DNA from: Tanytarsus gracilentus
Lineage: Eukaryota; Arthropoda; Insecta; Diptera; Chironomidae
Length of the DNA: 64,000 nucleotides
Reading direction: 5' to 3'
NCBI GenBank assembly: GCA_038502055.1
Contig: JAXRKN010000042.1
Span: 2,666,001-2,730,000, forward strand
The position numbers and the translations under genes were made by a program. Positions within the stretch are counted from its first letter, which is position 1; each line of letters begins with the position of its first letter. Below, one piece after another: positions 1-13,960 of the stretch. The notes under the pieces are model-generated. The model ran no database searches, was not told where the DNA came from, and saw only the letters and a program-made list of their open reading frames with translations.

Positions 1-3000
1 TTCATCATCGTCTGTTGCGTAGGAATTTTTAAGCACCACACCGTTATTGTTGTTGTTGTTGCCCGCTCGAAGGAGATTTTCATTTCGAACGCAACATGGC
101 TTTTTTACGATGTGAGCTGGATGATGATATTGTGAAAATGACGCACGGGACCTGTCATGATATTCGGTCATTGTAGTTATGCCCGTGGCCATTCCGCTCG
201 CAGATTGATGAAATCTCTTTCCTATGCCATATTTATGAAAAAATGAAAAGCGACGGTAAAATTCACGCTTAAACTTTTCCTGTGCGAGAAAGAAAAAATT
301 ATTAAATTTTATTTTTCATGCGAATAAGCTTTTAATAAATTTCAAGATTAACGTGCTTTTCATTGAGGACATTGTACGGTTGAATGACATAAGAAGAAGA
401 AAAATGAGACTTTTATTGCATTAAAAGTCGAGACACTTTTATAAGGAAGTTGAAAATAGAATTCTGGGAGATTTTGTTGGATTGAATTACATGTGCAGTG
501 TGTAATTTAATATTAAATCGAGTTTGTGGTAAAAAAATACAGAATTATGTGAGAACCTGCAAAGTGAAATCTCAAATTTAAAAAGTAAAAACTTGTAAGA
601 AAATTTCCTGGATTTTTAAAATTCAAAATTCTTGTTGAAAAATAATTGCGGAGCTTTAAAAAAAATAATTCAATCTTTCTTTTACAAAATAATTTCATTC
701 ACCGAAATTTTTCAAGCGTTCAACTTAATCCGGCAATTTTTTCAATTCATAAAAAGTTCATTGAAATTCAGCACGACTACATTTTTTCCTCATTGTTATT
801 ATGCTAATTTTTTTTATAGGAAGACAGAAAGTTCTGCAAAACATCGCATTTTCATCAAATTCAGCGCAGTGTTAACATTACTCACATTATAGATGCCATA
901 AATGAAGGGATTGTAGCATGAGTTGCTCATAGCCAGCCAGTCACAACAGAGGTAGATAATGTTGATATGACGGTATTCATTAATACTCGGATAGGTGACT
1001 TGAAGCACGTTATAAGTTTGCAGTGGGAACCAAGCGAGACAGAAGAGAACGACGACAATGACAAGCATTTTAATGACCTTCTTCTTATTCTTCAACAAAT
1101 TGACATCTCTCGAGTCCTGAGCATTCCCTGGTGTTTTGCTGCCCCACAATTTTACAGCCATCTATTTGATAGTATTGTCACATAAACAAAATTATTAAAT
1201 TTAAGGTAAAAGCTCACTTGAATGTAGACGAAGCTTATGACAAAAACGGGTATGATGTACTGCACCAACACGAGTGAATATCGATAAATAAGCATCTGTC
1301 TCTCATTCAAATTCACATTCGAGCAGAAAGGCTTCGTAATGTTGGCGTCTTCAAGTGTGTTGTTATCTTCTGGAAATTTAGAATTATTTTTAGAACGAGA
1401 TTTATCAGCTGTGAAGTAAAAAAAGGTATTTTTATTTACGTATCAAAAGAAAATAAATTTAAATTGATTCGTGAGATTATTTTGAGATGTCGCTTAAGTG
1501 ATTTTTAGATTTAAATTTTTTCTGATAAAAGTCGATTGAATTTTTTATCTTTTAGGAAAAACTTCTATCTATCATTTTCCAGGAAATGCTCTTTTGAAAG
1601 CGCTTACAAAAGTGAAAACTGTCAGTCTTAAAATTTAATTTTTTTGTTGGTCGATAAAAAGAAAGTTTAAACTTTTTTGAAGGTGTAAAAATTTTGTCTC
1701 AATCGATCATTTCCCACTCTAAACTCACACGAAATTTTTTTAAGTCAATAATATTATTCATGTCTTGAAGATTCGCTTTCGATAAGTGTGCTTTCTAGCA
1801 TTCGTTTGAATTAAAAATGATTAAGATCCGAAATTCAAGTTTTGTTGGGTCACTTTTCAAAGAAGGTCGAATTAGTTTTTTGTGAATTGAATTAGGAAGA
1901 AAGTGAACAGCAAAAGAGATTTTTTAAAGTCGAATCCTTATCTCATATTGAATTTAATTTTCTTTAATAAATTTTTTACGCTCGCTCACATGAGAAAGTA
2001 ATTTTTCGGGTAATTTTTTATTGCTTGATTTTTTTATTAATTCAGCTGATCATTTCATGAATGGATGTGTTTTTCGTGGCAGACATCAAGGGCTGTCGAA
2101 CTCTTGGAAAGCTTTAATGGCGTTAAAAGTCACGTTTTATCAAGAGCTCACATACAAAATTTTCGATCATTAAAACATTTTGCTCACTTGCAAAAAATAA
2201 CCAGCTAAAACCGCAATGTTTGGTTTAATTTTTTGCAATTGATGAGAAAAATAATTTTTATTTTGAAAATGACAAATAATTTAAAAATGTTACAACCACA
2301 CGTGGTCACGTCAAAATTAAATCTGAACATTTTATTAAAATTAATTTTCGTTATTAAAATTTTAAGCAAAAATTGAGTGCAAATTTTTTTCATTTCAACC
2401 CAAAACTTTCTCAATCATAAAATCCTTTGTCAAAAATTAAAAACATTTTCAACCGTTAAATTGTTGAGTGGGACTTTTTCACTTCGCAGTCATTAAATCC
2501 AGTCAGCTAAAATTTCGCATTAAACTTGATTTACGTCCTTTTACAGCTTACACAGCATCATCCATATGCGTGCGACATTTCGTTGAATTTAATCTTCTTT
2601 TTTCAACCACGCTTTACTGATTTAAAATTCAATTTCTAAATTGCTTCTCATGAATTCTCAAAACGACTGAGTGAAAGTCACTCATGTGGAAAAATTACTT
2701 AAAAAGCTTGGGGTTAATTTGCAATGTAAGAAGAAACCGCGATTTATCATTTGAAGCTCGACAGATGTGCACGAGAGAGAATCAATGATTCAAAGCGTGT
2801 TGCCTCATTAATTATCTGCGGTAAAGGTATGAAGAACTTTTTTAAGGGTTGTCAATTTTGTTAAAGCATCGGGGAAAAATGCCAAAATTTAAAATGTGTA
2901 AAAAAACTTTTAAAGTTCTAAGGAAAATAATTAATGCCATTGTCAACACTTGTGGCACAAGTTGGTTTAAAATTTCTATTGATTAAATTAAATTCAAACT

Positions 3001-6000
3001 CAACAAGTTGCAAATTAACCAATTATCGCTTTTAAAATAAAAGTTTCATTCTCAAGCAACAAAACTCTAGCAAAATTCCAACTTTGGCCAATTTCCTTAA
3101 TTTAATTTGCGCTCCATAAAAATTAGCTTTTGTTTTCTTTTGAGTAAAAGTTTCAAACTTTCTCTCGTCTCGACTCGATTTTGGGGTTTTCAGGAGGTTC
3201 ATTAAAAATTCAATAAAAAGTAAATATGGGCGAAGGGAAAACAAAAAGGCATTCGAGCATTTGAAATTTTCTGCATCAAGGCTTGTGCGAGAGATAAAAT
3301 CCCAGTTTCTGCTGTAATTTAATCAAGCAAGTTTTGAAGAAGGCTGTATTGAAAGTGTAAATAGATTTTCACCCTAATTAATATTCACAATGCATAACCG
3401 AGATGTTTAATTTTCATGCCTTAGAGACATTTCGATAAAGCGAGAATTTTTCAAGAGATGCTCGAAGATATTTGCTAAAATAGGTGAGGTTACATTTGAG
3501 TGGGGTGATGTTGTGGCAAGAGCTTTGTTTATTTGTACATCAATATTCAATAAAATCAATATGAGAGGGTGAGAAACAAGCAGTTTTCTAATTAGATATT
3601 ATGGAATTTTTCTAGAATATTTTGAGTTTCCTTTTATCAAAATCAGTTTTGTAAAAAAATATTAAAATATCAAATTTTGATCACTTTAATCAAATTAATT
3701 GAATTCAAAGTTGTTTTTGAATAAATATTTTCCCCCAATTATAATTTTGTTTACTTTGTATCTCTAAGTAATAATTATCGTCAACAATCTGCGTTGTTAA
3801 AACATCATAGAAAGATTAAAATTTATGGAAATTTAAGCAAAAAAGCGTTTACAAATTTTAGGCTGAATTCCGATGCTTTTGCAAATCACTTTCGTTTCTT
3901 AAAAAGCTTTGAAATTCAAATTTCTTAAGGCAAAATATTTTTTAATCGAATCCATGCCTTGACGTAATTTTACCAAAACTTTTAAAAAGTTGCGAAAAGT
4001 TTAAATTCACCAAAAATTCTTCAAGTTATGGACCATTCCATAACCAAAAGTTTTCTACTTTTTAATTTAAGAATTCTCGAAAAATAAAATTTATTTTCAT
4101 TTGCTAAACTCGAAATTTTGTTTGAATTCACAATAAATTTTGATGAGAAAACAAAAATCGCAAAAATTCCATTAAAATGTTTCTTGTTTTCGGCCGAATG
4201 AAATTGGAATAAATTTTTGTGCTTTCAATAAAATTCAGTGAGCGAATTTTGAACTTGACATTCTAAAGCTCAACGAGATTTTTGTTGACAACATAATAGA
4301 ATGTTTGTAAGGTTAGCAGAAAATTCAAGACCACCCACAAAATTTCATCCGCTCCTTTTTTAAATGTTTTCGCTGACCTTCAGATACTTACTGATGATAA
4401 ACTGAACCATGTCCACAACTCTTAATCCATAGCTTATTGGCATCGAAAGAACAAAAGCAATGATCCAAATGACCGCAATGACAATTTTCGATGCGTGCTT
4501 CGACGAGCGTGCTCTCAGAGGATTTAAAATGGCTTTACAAAAGAAAAAAATGAAATTTAAATTTTAACGACCAAAAAAATTTAAATTCGTTTCACCTTTA
4601 TACTTACCCTTGTGCCTATCAATTGCAATAGCAGTTAGCGTGAAAATGGAAACGTTAACCGATAAAATCTGTACAAATGGACAAAAGGGACACATGAATC
4701 TCGGTAAATCCCATCTCTGCAGAACGGCCGCTTGAAATTGAAAGGGTATTGAGAACATCCCTATTATCACGTCCGCCATTGCGAGATTGGCTGAAAAAAT
4801 AAAAGGAGACGAGAAAATTTTTGAATTCAATTTGCCAAAAATTGATTGACTCCTAAATTGCTATTTTAGGATCTGTTGGCTTAGGATATGTTTATAAGGT
4901 AATTTTAGATTCTATGTCCTTAGGGAATCGTAAAGGATGTCAAGCAGAAATTGTGAGTAAAAGATTATAATACTTTGTGATCCAATAAATCTTAAGTTTG
5001 AGTTCTCGGTTTAAAGCAACATAAAAATTTGATATCTCGAAATCTTCGATAACATATCAAGAGGTTTGGACTGAATAAAATCACAGGAAGTATTTAAAAT
5101 TTTAAATCAAAACAATAAAAATTTGACATTTTTTTAAACAAATCTCATTAAAAATTATCAACCGCAACTCACCTATGAAGAAGTTTGTGACTGTGTGCAT
5201 CTGCCGTGTCGTTTTTACAATCCATATTACAAGCAAATTTCCTATCACGGCTAGTAAACTTATACTGCCATATAAAACAGATAGAATGGCAAGCAAATGA
5301 GGTGGCACTTCGAAAATCAGCTCTGAAAAAAAGAAAAGGAAGGAAATGAGTCGATTAAATTATTCAAAATTCGTTGAACGTGACAATGTTTGACAAGTTT
5401 TCATAAATAGAAGCGGAACTCGATGACTTTCTAATGAGCTTAAGACTTTTTTTCCTGTCAATATCGATCTCATTTTTCATTCTCATCGCATCAAATTTTT
5501 ATTATGTAGAGCTGGTGTAAAAATTTATCGACATAAAAAAAGGTGAGAAGCGTTTATGGCTCATCGTCAAAACCGACACTGGGTTTATGAGAAGAAAATT
5601 TTCTCCTCGATTGATACGTCGCGTATGATTGGTAAAATTTGTCGATTTAAGAGTTCTCAACAACAACAACAAAATGAATTATTTTTTTCCTATGGAGCTT
5701 TTTTCACAACCCTTGCAGGCTTATATTTTTTCATACCGTTTCCATTCACTTACATTCGCCTTCATCATCATCATTACAATCAATTTCACTCTCACTCTCC
5801 TCTTTTGTAAAATTTATATTTGTGCTCTGTATTGAAAAGTTTCGAGAGGGTGAGGAATTAAGTGAAAGGCGGATAGCTTCTGAAAATGGGGAGAAATTTC
5901 CGTTTTTATCAAAAGCGACAATTGGGGCAAATTTAAGCGAGAAATGACAAAAACTAGCGTTTTTGAATTAAGCTTAAAAAAATTTAATTTGATCAATGGA

Positions 6001-7321
6001 TAAAGCGCTTTTTGCTGTGGAAAGTGTCAAGGGGTGGATTATTTAAAGATTTTTAAATTATTTTGTTAAATAATTTTTTGTCTTAAAAATTAAATTCTGT
6101 GATTTAAATAAACCCCTGCCCTGTTCCCACAAATTGAAAATAATTGAAAAGTTTTATGCCACCTTAAAAGTTTCGAACTTTTTTCTTTCTTTACTTAATT
6201 CATCGCCATTTAAATAAATTTAGTCTTCTTACAATAACATAATTGTTATGTCAACAGCTATACAAAGTTAACGAATTTTATTATTGAAAACATCGTCAAG
6301 AGACGCTAATGCGCCATTCAATGGATTTTATTTTCAGCATATACAGACTACATTTATCGCCGAGGAGACACTTTGTGAGGAATTATTGGATAAGAACAAA
6401 ATTTGATTAAGCTGTTGTGAAAAAGCTTTTTGCATGTTGCTTTAGAATTTTTCCTGTGAATTGATTGAAAGAAAAAATTTCTTGTGGTAGAAAATTTTGA
6501 AGCAATAAATTTTGTGTTTATGCTTTAAGTTATTATCGACCATAAACGTCTAGGAAGTTTTAAGCAGTGTTCATAAAAAATTGAAATTTTCATCACTCTT
6601 GGGACATAACCGAAGCTAAATTGCTTTTTGGAAGATTTCAGCAATATTTCAAAAAGCTTAAAAATCTTAGACATTGTTAAATAAAATTTACGTTGTGTAA
6701 TTGAAGGTTAAGAAATCAATTTAAAGAGATAAATTGCATAAAAATTCGTATGGAAATAAATTTATAGCATGCTTCTAGCCATGTTATCATTGTAAGAAAA
6801 TTTAATATATAAAATTCGCAATTGCTGTCAATTTCCTTACGCCTTTAAGCTATAATATCGTTAACATTCATCTTCAGCATACAAAAGAAAACTTTCTGTG
6901 AAAGAAGATGAAATTGATTATGATAAAAGAGTGTGCCAGAGTCTTAAAGAAGCAAGGATTAAGCAATTTTAAATTTTTTTAAAAAATTTTGGAATTTTAT
7001 TTGAAATTTGAAATTTTTTAGTTTAAAAAATTACGTTCAAAAACTTTTTTTTAAAAACTATTTTTCACCCTTGACATTAATCTACATAGTAAACCATCTT
7101 CTTCTTTTTAGACAACCCAATTTATTAATTTAACCCCACACCACTTGAGAAAAGGCCTCGAAATCGTTTAATTCATTAAACTGAAGTGCCCACAAAACGT
7201 GTCGGTTTTAATGAGATGAAAAATTATGTCACTTACCATCTTCTGATACGACCATGTAACCACCACCACTACTGCTCTTATTTATCAACTCATTAAGGTC
7301 CGGCTCGAACAAATTCTCCAT
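1..7321 (-). CDS. Lkr: Leucokinin receptor (class A GPCR), partial at C-terminus
   Basis: G-protein-coupled receptor for leucokinin neuropeptides, a plasma-membrane protein that in insects controls renal secretion, feeding and activity. Seven coding exons on the minus strand: 7321-7237, 5322-5173, 4790-4608, 4532-4392, 1408-1218, 1161-886 and 279-1. All have GT/AG borders and matching phases (1,1,1,1,0,0), giving 435 codons before the window edge. An in-frame TAA lies directly before the ATG. Residues 1-37 are a short extracellular tail with a sequon at N14. TM1 holds GN at 56-57, TM3 ends in DRH at 136-138, the loop before TM5 has sequons and a Cys (NITKPFC), and TM7 has NPFIY followed by the exon-7 start EKFKREF. 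PGNAQDSRD and LLKNKKKVIKML in loop 3 are hallmarks of Lkr rather than RYamide receptors. Odd: TM6 reads AWFP where CWLP is usual. The tail has an Asn run and stays open to base 1. Confidence 0.95.
1409..4391 (-). other. Lkr: Long Lkr intron 4
   Basis: A phase-1 intron of 2983 bases with donor GTAAGTAT after 4392 and acceptor TTCACAG before 1408. It splits the receptor between TM4 and the second extracellular loop. The sequence is AT-rich, and the ORFs in it are short and uncharacteristic. I see no exon, tRNA or mobile element inside. Confidence 0.8.
5323..7236 (-). other. Lkr: Lkr intron 1
   Basis: A phase-1 intron of about 1.9 kb between the start exon (donor GTAAGTGAC) and the TM1 exon (acceptor TTTTTCAG). 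It holds (CAA)n near 5657, a CATCATCAT run near 5765 and plain AT-rich sequence. No coding exon is evident. Confidence 0.75.
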
Positions 7322-10300
7322 TTATCTTTCTCCTCGTGATAACCGAAAGAGGGAAAGAAGAGCGTGCAACAAATTATCTGTGAAGAAAATTGATTTAATT
7401 TTTGAGGATTATTTAGTGTAAATTCAAGCAAATTCTTTTTGAACGCAGGTGTTTATTATAAACTCGCGATGGTATCGTTAGCATGACATTTTAAGTGACC
7501 ATAAAAAGGATTTGTCTCGAGGCCTTCTGGCTTTCAAAAGCGTAATGAGATTTTTTCGATAAGCTCGTTCCTTTTTGTTTACCATGGTGATTGTAAAAGT
7601 TTTTGAAATTCATGTAAGCGTGAAAAGCTTTGAAATTGTTTCGGAAATTTCTGAAATTTTTGTTTAATTTTTTTCTGCAAATTTTTATCCTTAAACAGAT
7701 TTTAATGAATTTTTTGAGATCTCTTGTCAAGTTTTTGCTCTCATTTATTTTTAATTGTTCAAATACTTCCATTTTAAAAGAGACATTTCAATCCTGCAAT
7801 ATTCACATTCCAATTTAAATTTTCTCCTCAAAGCTTTGCGCAAAGACGAGAGCTTTTCATAAAATGACCATCGAAGAAGTTGATATCATTAAAATAAATT
7901 AAAGAGAGAATCGGGAAAATTTAAATTTTCCATAGTGGTCTCTTAATGATATTGCTGGTCTAGACCATTACAAAGAAATTTCAGGTTTCTCCAGATTTCA
8001 TCATACAGCAGATGAACAATAAATTAAATAAGTCCGTCGCATGCTACATGGTCATTTTGAACTTTATAACTTTATCATCGACACGTCTTTGTGGTGAGAC
8101 ATTATCGTAGATTATGCTTCACACTTTAACCACGACCATTAAAATGCCTTTTCTATGAAATTTTTGTGGCTTATTTTGATGATGATGGATGTGATCTTTA
8201 AAATGAGGGTAAACCATGCTGACATCGCAGCTAATCAAAAAAATTATTCCCCTCCTAAAAAGGATCGCATGAAAAGTTTAAATAAACATTTTGCGAAAAC
8301 TTTTTCTCCAAAATTATGTGGAAAAAGTTTTAAGCGGAAATAAAAAAAACATTTGGGAAATTCCATAAAAATTGTTGCTCTGTGTTTAAATATTTACTCA
8401 ACAGAAAAAGTCGTTTGTCACGAAAAATCCTCTCCTACACACTCACTCATAAAGTCCTTCTGGGAGGAATTAAAATCTTTTTAAAGCGCGACGCAGATGT
8501 GGGATTTGTACTGCAATTAGATTTTGTGTGGGTTTTTATTTCAACTGTGTCTTGTTTAGATTTCCTTTGATCAATTTTAATTAGAGAATTTAGAAAAAAT
8601 GAAATTTGCAATGAAATTAAATTTTGTGATTTTTCTTATAAAAATAATTAATTTCTTCCTGTTGACAGGAAATTCTCCAGAATTAAAAAGGGTTTTACTG
8701 TTTAATTTTATTGTGTTAGATCTTTAATATAATTTTTATTATTCACACCATGCACATGAATCTGAAGACATCACATCAAACTCATCTGCTAAGTAACTCA
8801 ATAGGAAAAATCATCATAACACTGTCATGAATTTAATTAAATTGTAAATTGACGTGAATCATTCTCTGTACTGCCACACACATGAGTGAACATTATTTTA
8901 TTATTGCCTGCTAAAAAAGTAAGAATTTTTTTTGCTATTACATTAAAGTTGATTTTGATTTGTAATGGCGTAAACATCATTGAATTATTGTTTATTTGCT
9001 CCTCATTTTATGAACCGCTGCTAGAATATAAAACCGCATCGATGTGAATTAAGAGCTGATTTATTTTCACGATAATTCCAATGAATGGACTTGTGGAAGA
9101 AGAAATAATGATGATATTTGATTTACGGTGAAATTATTTATGAGTGTGTTGATTTTCTGACACAGATTTTATGAAAAGATCTTAATTAGTTTTTTTTCTA
9201 TGCGGTGATAATTTTACTTTTATGGTGCAGTATGAAAGGTTAAGAATTAATAGAGATATTTGATTCCGGAGAACTAGATTTGAGAAATCTCTTTCTTTCT
9301 GAAGGCTTCTAAGAGTTATCGAGGTTTCTATTCTAAGGATAATTTACCCAATGAGTAATGACTCATGTTGAGAGTCTTTAAAATAAAAAAAATTATTGAC
9401 TTCGAATTAAATTAGAATTTGAATTATAAATTTATTCAAATTTAATTTTTAAATTCGAAATCATCTCAAATTCAATTGAATTAATTTCTGTTCCAAAAAA
9501 AGTCCAACATCATTAAAATTTCAATTTCGTCACTAAACATTTTCGATTATTTTTAGATGAAAATTGATATTGACAGTCATTAATAAATAACGAATAAGTG
9601 CTGAAAATCATTTATTCAGTGGAAAATTTAATAACTGTTGATAGATGCTGAAAAATAATTTGATTTTCATGCCTGTTGAAACTTTTTTCTCCCTCACACA
9701 TGACTCAATCGATTGAAACGCCGACAAATTGCATTTTTTTGCTTAAAAGCTTTTTGTTATGTAGAGCGATTTTTCATAAAATTTGCCAGTATTGAGTTGT
9801 TGAAATGATGGCTCAATTACTCTTTTTGATGATGCGTCTGACTGTGAGATTTTCATCATTTATCATCAAGAAAAAAAGAGGAAGAAGAAAAAATAGTTAC
9901 ACATTTTTCTCATGGTACATGACTTTGTGCTCTACTAAAGACTGAACGCATTTGTAACATTTTTTTCTCTTCTTTATCATCATCCACTCGCAGTGCACAT
10001 GTTACATGTGACTTAGAATTTTTTATATCATTTTGCTGCTCTCAAAGTATGACAATAAATTAACTCTCACGTTCACCGACTTACAAATCTTCGTGAGAAA
10101 AAAGAGAAAGGAAGAAGAAAGTTCTCGAAAGGTGTTTACGATTATTATCATTATTATCTCACGTATATGTGTTAAAATGTTGACGCGATGTTTGATGCAA
10201 AAAGTTTATACACAAAACTTCTCCTCACCAAACACTTACAGTAAAACTTTTCAAATCATTCATTGTAAAAAAAGTTTTGTGTAAGTTGAAACTTTTTGAT

Positions 10301-13104
10301 GATATAGGTTTAAATAATCGGGTGAGTGGAATGTCAAGGAGCAAGATAAAAAGCTTCATTTTAGGGGGAAAAAAGTAAGTAAATTTAAAGCTTTCATAAG
10401 TTTTTCTCATCCCTAAAAGTTTACAAAGCAATTTTTCTTCATAAATTTTTTGTATCACCATGAGGGTAAAATATAATAAATTCTTTTAAAATATGCAAAG
10501 TTTTTTTCTTCATTAATAAAAATCTAGAATTGTAACACCAATAACTTTCGTTCAAGACAATCTTCCAAAATAAATCGAAATATTTTAAAAATTTATCAAA
10601 AACTTTCTAATCATAACTTTCTAGACATTCAAAACCCGATAAAACTTTTTCCATTTTTAACCTTTCAATCTCAGAGCATGACAAAAAATAAATTCACTCT
10701 TTTGTTCTTTGAAATTTAATGCAAAAAAAATGTGAGTCAATACAATCAGCAGAAATCAGAAAATTAAATTTAACACATGATTTGTTCGGGAAAAGAACGA
10801 AAGTACACAAAGTCGAATGTCAGATTTAAAATAATGGGGGAAAACTTAAGCTCGAGCGTGTGCCACATTAAGGGAGAAAAAATAAAAATATTATTTATAA
10901 TCAGCGTCGAAGAGAAGATAAAGCCCATTAAGGTGGGGATTTTGCATATAATGGGAGAAGAAATAACAAGAGAAATTTTTTTTTCTCCCTTCAACATTTA
11001 CCGGTCGTAATCTGTGAAAACAGCCATATAAATTTTCAAACTTCAGAAAGCACGAGAAAAACACTTTTACAAAAAATAGGGAGAATGAAAAGAGAAACTT
11101 GGTAGGATTGTTTGTAAATTATGTCACAAATTTTACGAATAAATTTTCTACATAATTAATGATAAAATTTTATTGAACTTCTAACTGATAAATAAATACA
11201 ATGACATAATTTATGCACAAACCCCACACATCTTAGCTAAGAAAAGAGCTCATAGATTTTAATAAATTTTTAATCAGCTCAAAGATTAAATTGCTCTTAA
11301 GAAATCATTCAAATTAATCATTTCTTATTTCTTTTCTTAGAATGGCTTTAAATTTTAAATTTACTTTAATTTTCAACGTTGGTTAAAAGTTTCAAGTTTA
11401 ATGGAAAATATAAATTATACTTTGCAACTATAAAACTGTTGGAACTTTTTTAAATCTTGGTTTAAACTTAATTTTTGTATCATCTCTTTTTCAGTCGGTG
11501 AAGAAATGTTGCTTTGGGCATTTTAGAAAGCTAAATGAAAATTCAACGCTGTGGAAATAATTAATTCAGCAAATTTAATTAAATGAGATATAAATTTCTT
11601 CCATGCAAATTTTTTAGTTTTGTATAAAATTTCTAAGTCCTGAATTGATGAAATGAACCACAAAAATACGTTACAAAATAATTCAAATTTTTCTATGTTA
11701 TAAACTGAAAGTTTTAAAATTAAGAAACTTTTTTGTAGTCACCTCATTAATCTAACTTTTTTTCTCATATCTTGCAGCATTCTTACACATAATTTACATC
11801 GCATATTTATCGTTGCCACCCACTGACATTTGTTTAACCGCACTAAAGCAATTTTTCTCTTTTTTTTCAGTAAATAAAACATTTCTCCGCTTTTGTAAAA
11901 AAAATATAATTAGAGAAGCTAGTAAAGAAAATATTTTCTTTTACGATCGCGCATGAGGAGGGAAATTCTTAATTTTCTTATCTTTCTATTGCTTACCGGC
12001 AAACAGTTTGTGCTAGAAAAATTTTGTCCTTTTATTTGTTTCTCTAAAGCAACTGCGCCACTAATTAACATTGTTGTTAATGAAGACATCACGAAACAAG
12101 GTTTACCATGTCAAAGTTACGGCGTTCAGCTTGTCGTGAACTATTTATGATCTCCCTCATTGCGTTCTTTAATGAATTTCCTACATTTCCCTTCCTCACG
12201 CTGCCGCCATATTTTCTCCTCATAAAAATTTCAATGCACTCTACCGTGCTGTGTGTAAGTATTGTACTTAATTGTCATTGCCATCCGCATATAATTTTAC
12301 TCCAAAACGAAATTGCCTTTTATTTTCACTTTTTATTGTTTGCGGGATGAAAATGTTTTAATAGAGTCGACGCACTTCGCATATACAAGATAAGAAAATT
12401 GGAAAACAAATACATTAAGCCGCGTGTGTGCCAGTCGATTGCTACTTTGGATTTCACTCTTTATGTTCCACATACTCAATAACCTCTCGATGATCCATCT
12501 AAAGTACACAACATTTCTTTTCTGGCATTCGTTCGCGTTAAAAGATTTATGGGATTTTCATTGGAAAGTAATATGCCATGCGAGCTCACCAAAACAAATT
12601 GATGGCGAAGATTTTTTTTTTCTTTTTCATTAAAGAATGTGATGATACATAAGATTGAGAGAGAGGCCGATTTAATGGGGGAAAATTTTATGATAAAAAA
12701 ATATAAAATTTGGATTAAGGTTTTTTGGAATCTTCAATTTTAAGAATCAAGTTGAGGCTTTAAAAAATTTGTTAAAAATAATTTTTTCATTTATTCCAAA
12801 AAATTACTAAATCAACTCACTAGAAGTAAAACATTTTGTGTTCACACCTCGCCGCATATCTCCATACAAATTTGTTTAGTTTCGTTTAACGTAAATAGTC
12901 CTTCGTCTCGTTCAACATTGTCTCTCTCCATTTCTCGCATTATTTTTCCCACTTAAGAGCAATGGCGATATAATATTTAATACATATCAAGAGCGTTGAG
13001 ATGTGGAAAGAAAAGATAGTGACAACGAACGTCATGAAATTGTATTCGATATAGTTTTTTTCGAATTGAAATGTTTTCATTATGGAAATGCTCTTAATTC
13101 TTGT
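7322..13104. other. AT-rich intergenic DNA upstream of Lkr
   Basis: No gene is supported here. ORFs of 60-93 codons occur on both strands but have no recognisable domains and use AT-rich codons like the surrounding DNA. The Lkr promoter and any noncoding first exon should lie near the left end, but I cannot place them. Around 11950-12640 the sequence is less AT-biased and contains several short plus-strand ORFs, one starting with a hydrophobic stretch (11953), but no splice chain could be built. Confidence 0.5.
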
Positions 13105-13112
13105 GTGCTTTA
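13105..13112. repeat. Left target-site duplication of the hAT MITE
   Basis: GTGCTTTA, identical to 13853-13860 on the other side. Removing one copy and the element rebuilds a continuous empty site. Confidence 0.9.
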
Positions 13113-13852
13113 TAGAGATCCTGAAAAACCCGGTTTTGGCCATTTCGGTTAAAACCGGTTTTGACTTTTCAAAAACCGGTTTTCACCGGTTAACCGGTTT
13201 TGCGATTTTAAGAAAAATTCTAAAAAAAAAACAACTAAAAATCATTAAAAAACAGTGAAAATTTTTAGGGCTGAAACAGATGTTGCCTGAATGGTCTTAA
13301 CTCCATCCAAAAGTCTGTCGAGGTCGAGATTATATGAGCGTACTTTTGTCGCTGTCAGATCCGTCCTTTAGTACCTTCTTGTTTGAAAATTTTTTCAACA
13401 CCTGCCACAACCAGTCTTGATTTTGGAACCCCCTCAAAAGTCAATCCACGAACCGCTACTTCGTAAGAAATTTTTTCTTCAAACACCAAGCACTTGAATA
13501 ATCAGACATCAATCTTTGTTTTTTTTATGGCGGTGCGTTACTAAAGCTAGGCGCAATTTCTTTGCTCGTTGATGTTGCTGCTTCTGCTGTTTTCGGTTGG
13601 TCAAAAATCTTGGGAATTTTTTCAAGATGACCACGTTATTAAAAAATAAAATAATAAAAACCACTTTGGATCCACAATAAATATTTGTAACGACACTGTT
13701 TTCTAAGAAAGTTTTCACAAGAACAAAACAGCCAAAAAAAATTTTTTTTTCAAAACCGGTTAACCGAAACGAAAATTCGGTTTTCACCGGTTTTGAAAAG
13801 CTTCGGTGAAAACCGGTGAAAACCGGTTCGGTGAAAACCGTCAGGATCTCTA
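13113..13852. mobile_element. hAT-superfamily MITE, 740 bp
   Basis: The two ends are inverted copies of TAGAGATCCTGA (13113-13124 and 13841-13852). They are flanked by a perfect 8-bp direct repeat GTGCTTTA (13105-13112 and 13853-13860). An 8-bp target duplication and ends of the form YARNG are typical of hAT transposons. Inside both ends are many ACCGGTT/AACCGGT repeats in both orientations (13130-13205 and 13755-13840), as expected of subterminal transposase-binding sites. The middle shows no intact transposase. A minus-strand stretch near 13370-13500 is briefly open (a VAVRGLTFEGVPKSRL-like segment) but broken by a stop, and could be a relic or chance. The intact target duplication suggests fairly recent insertion. 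Confidence 0.9.
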
Positions 13853-13860
13853 GTGCTTTA
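13853..13860. repeat. Right target-site duplication of the hAT MITE
   Basis: GTGCTTTA, directly following the terminal TCAGGATCTCTA; partner of 13105-13112. Confidence 0.9.
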
Positions 13861-13960
13861 TGCTAATGTTGTTTAGTTTTGCTCTCGATTTTTTTATAGT
13901 TGTACATAATTGCTGAAACAAGCTTTTCGCTCTTTTATTTACTCAAGAATCTAATGCTAG

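Noticed and set aside
886..1161. RYamide or tachykinin receptor as identity of the GPCR
   Set aside because: The third-loop PGNAQDSRD...KNKKKVIKML and SNSCYNPFIYGIYN motifs fit the leucokinin receptor better; RYamide and tachykinin receptors have different TM7 sequences.
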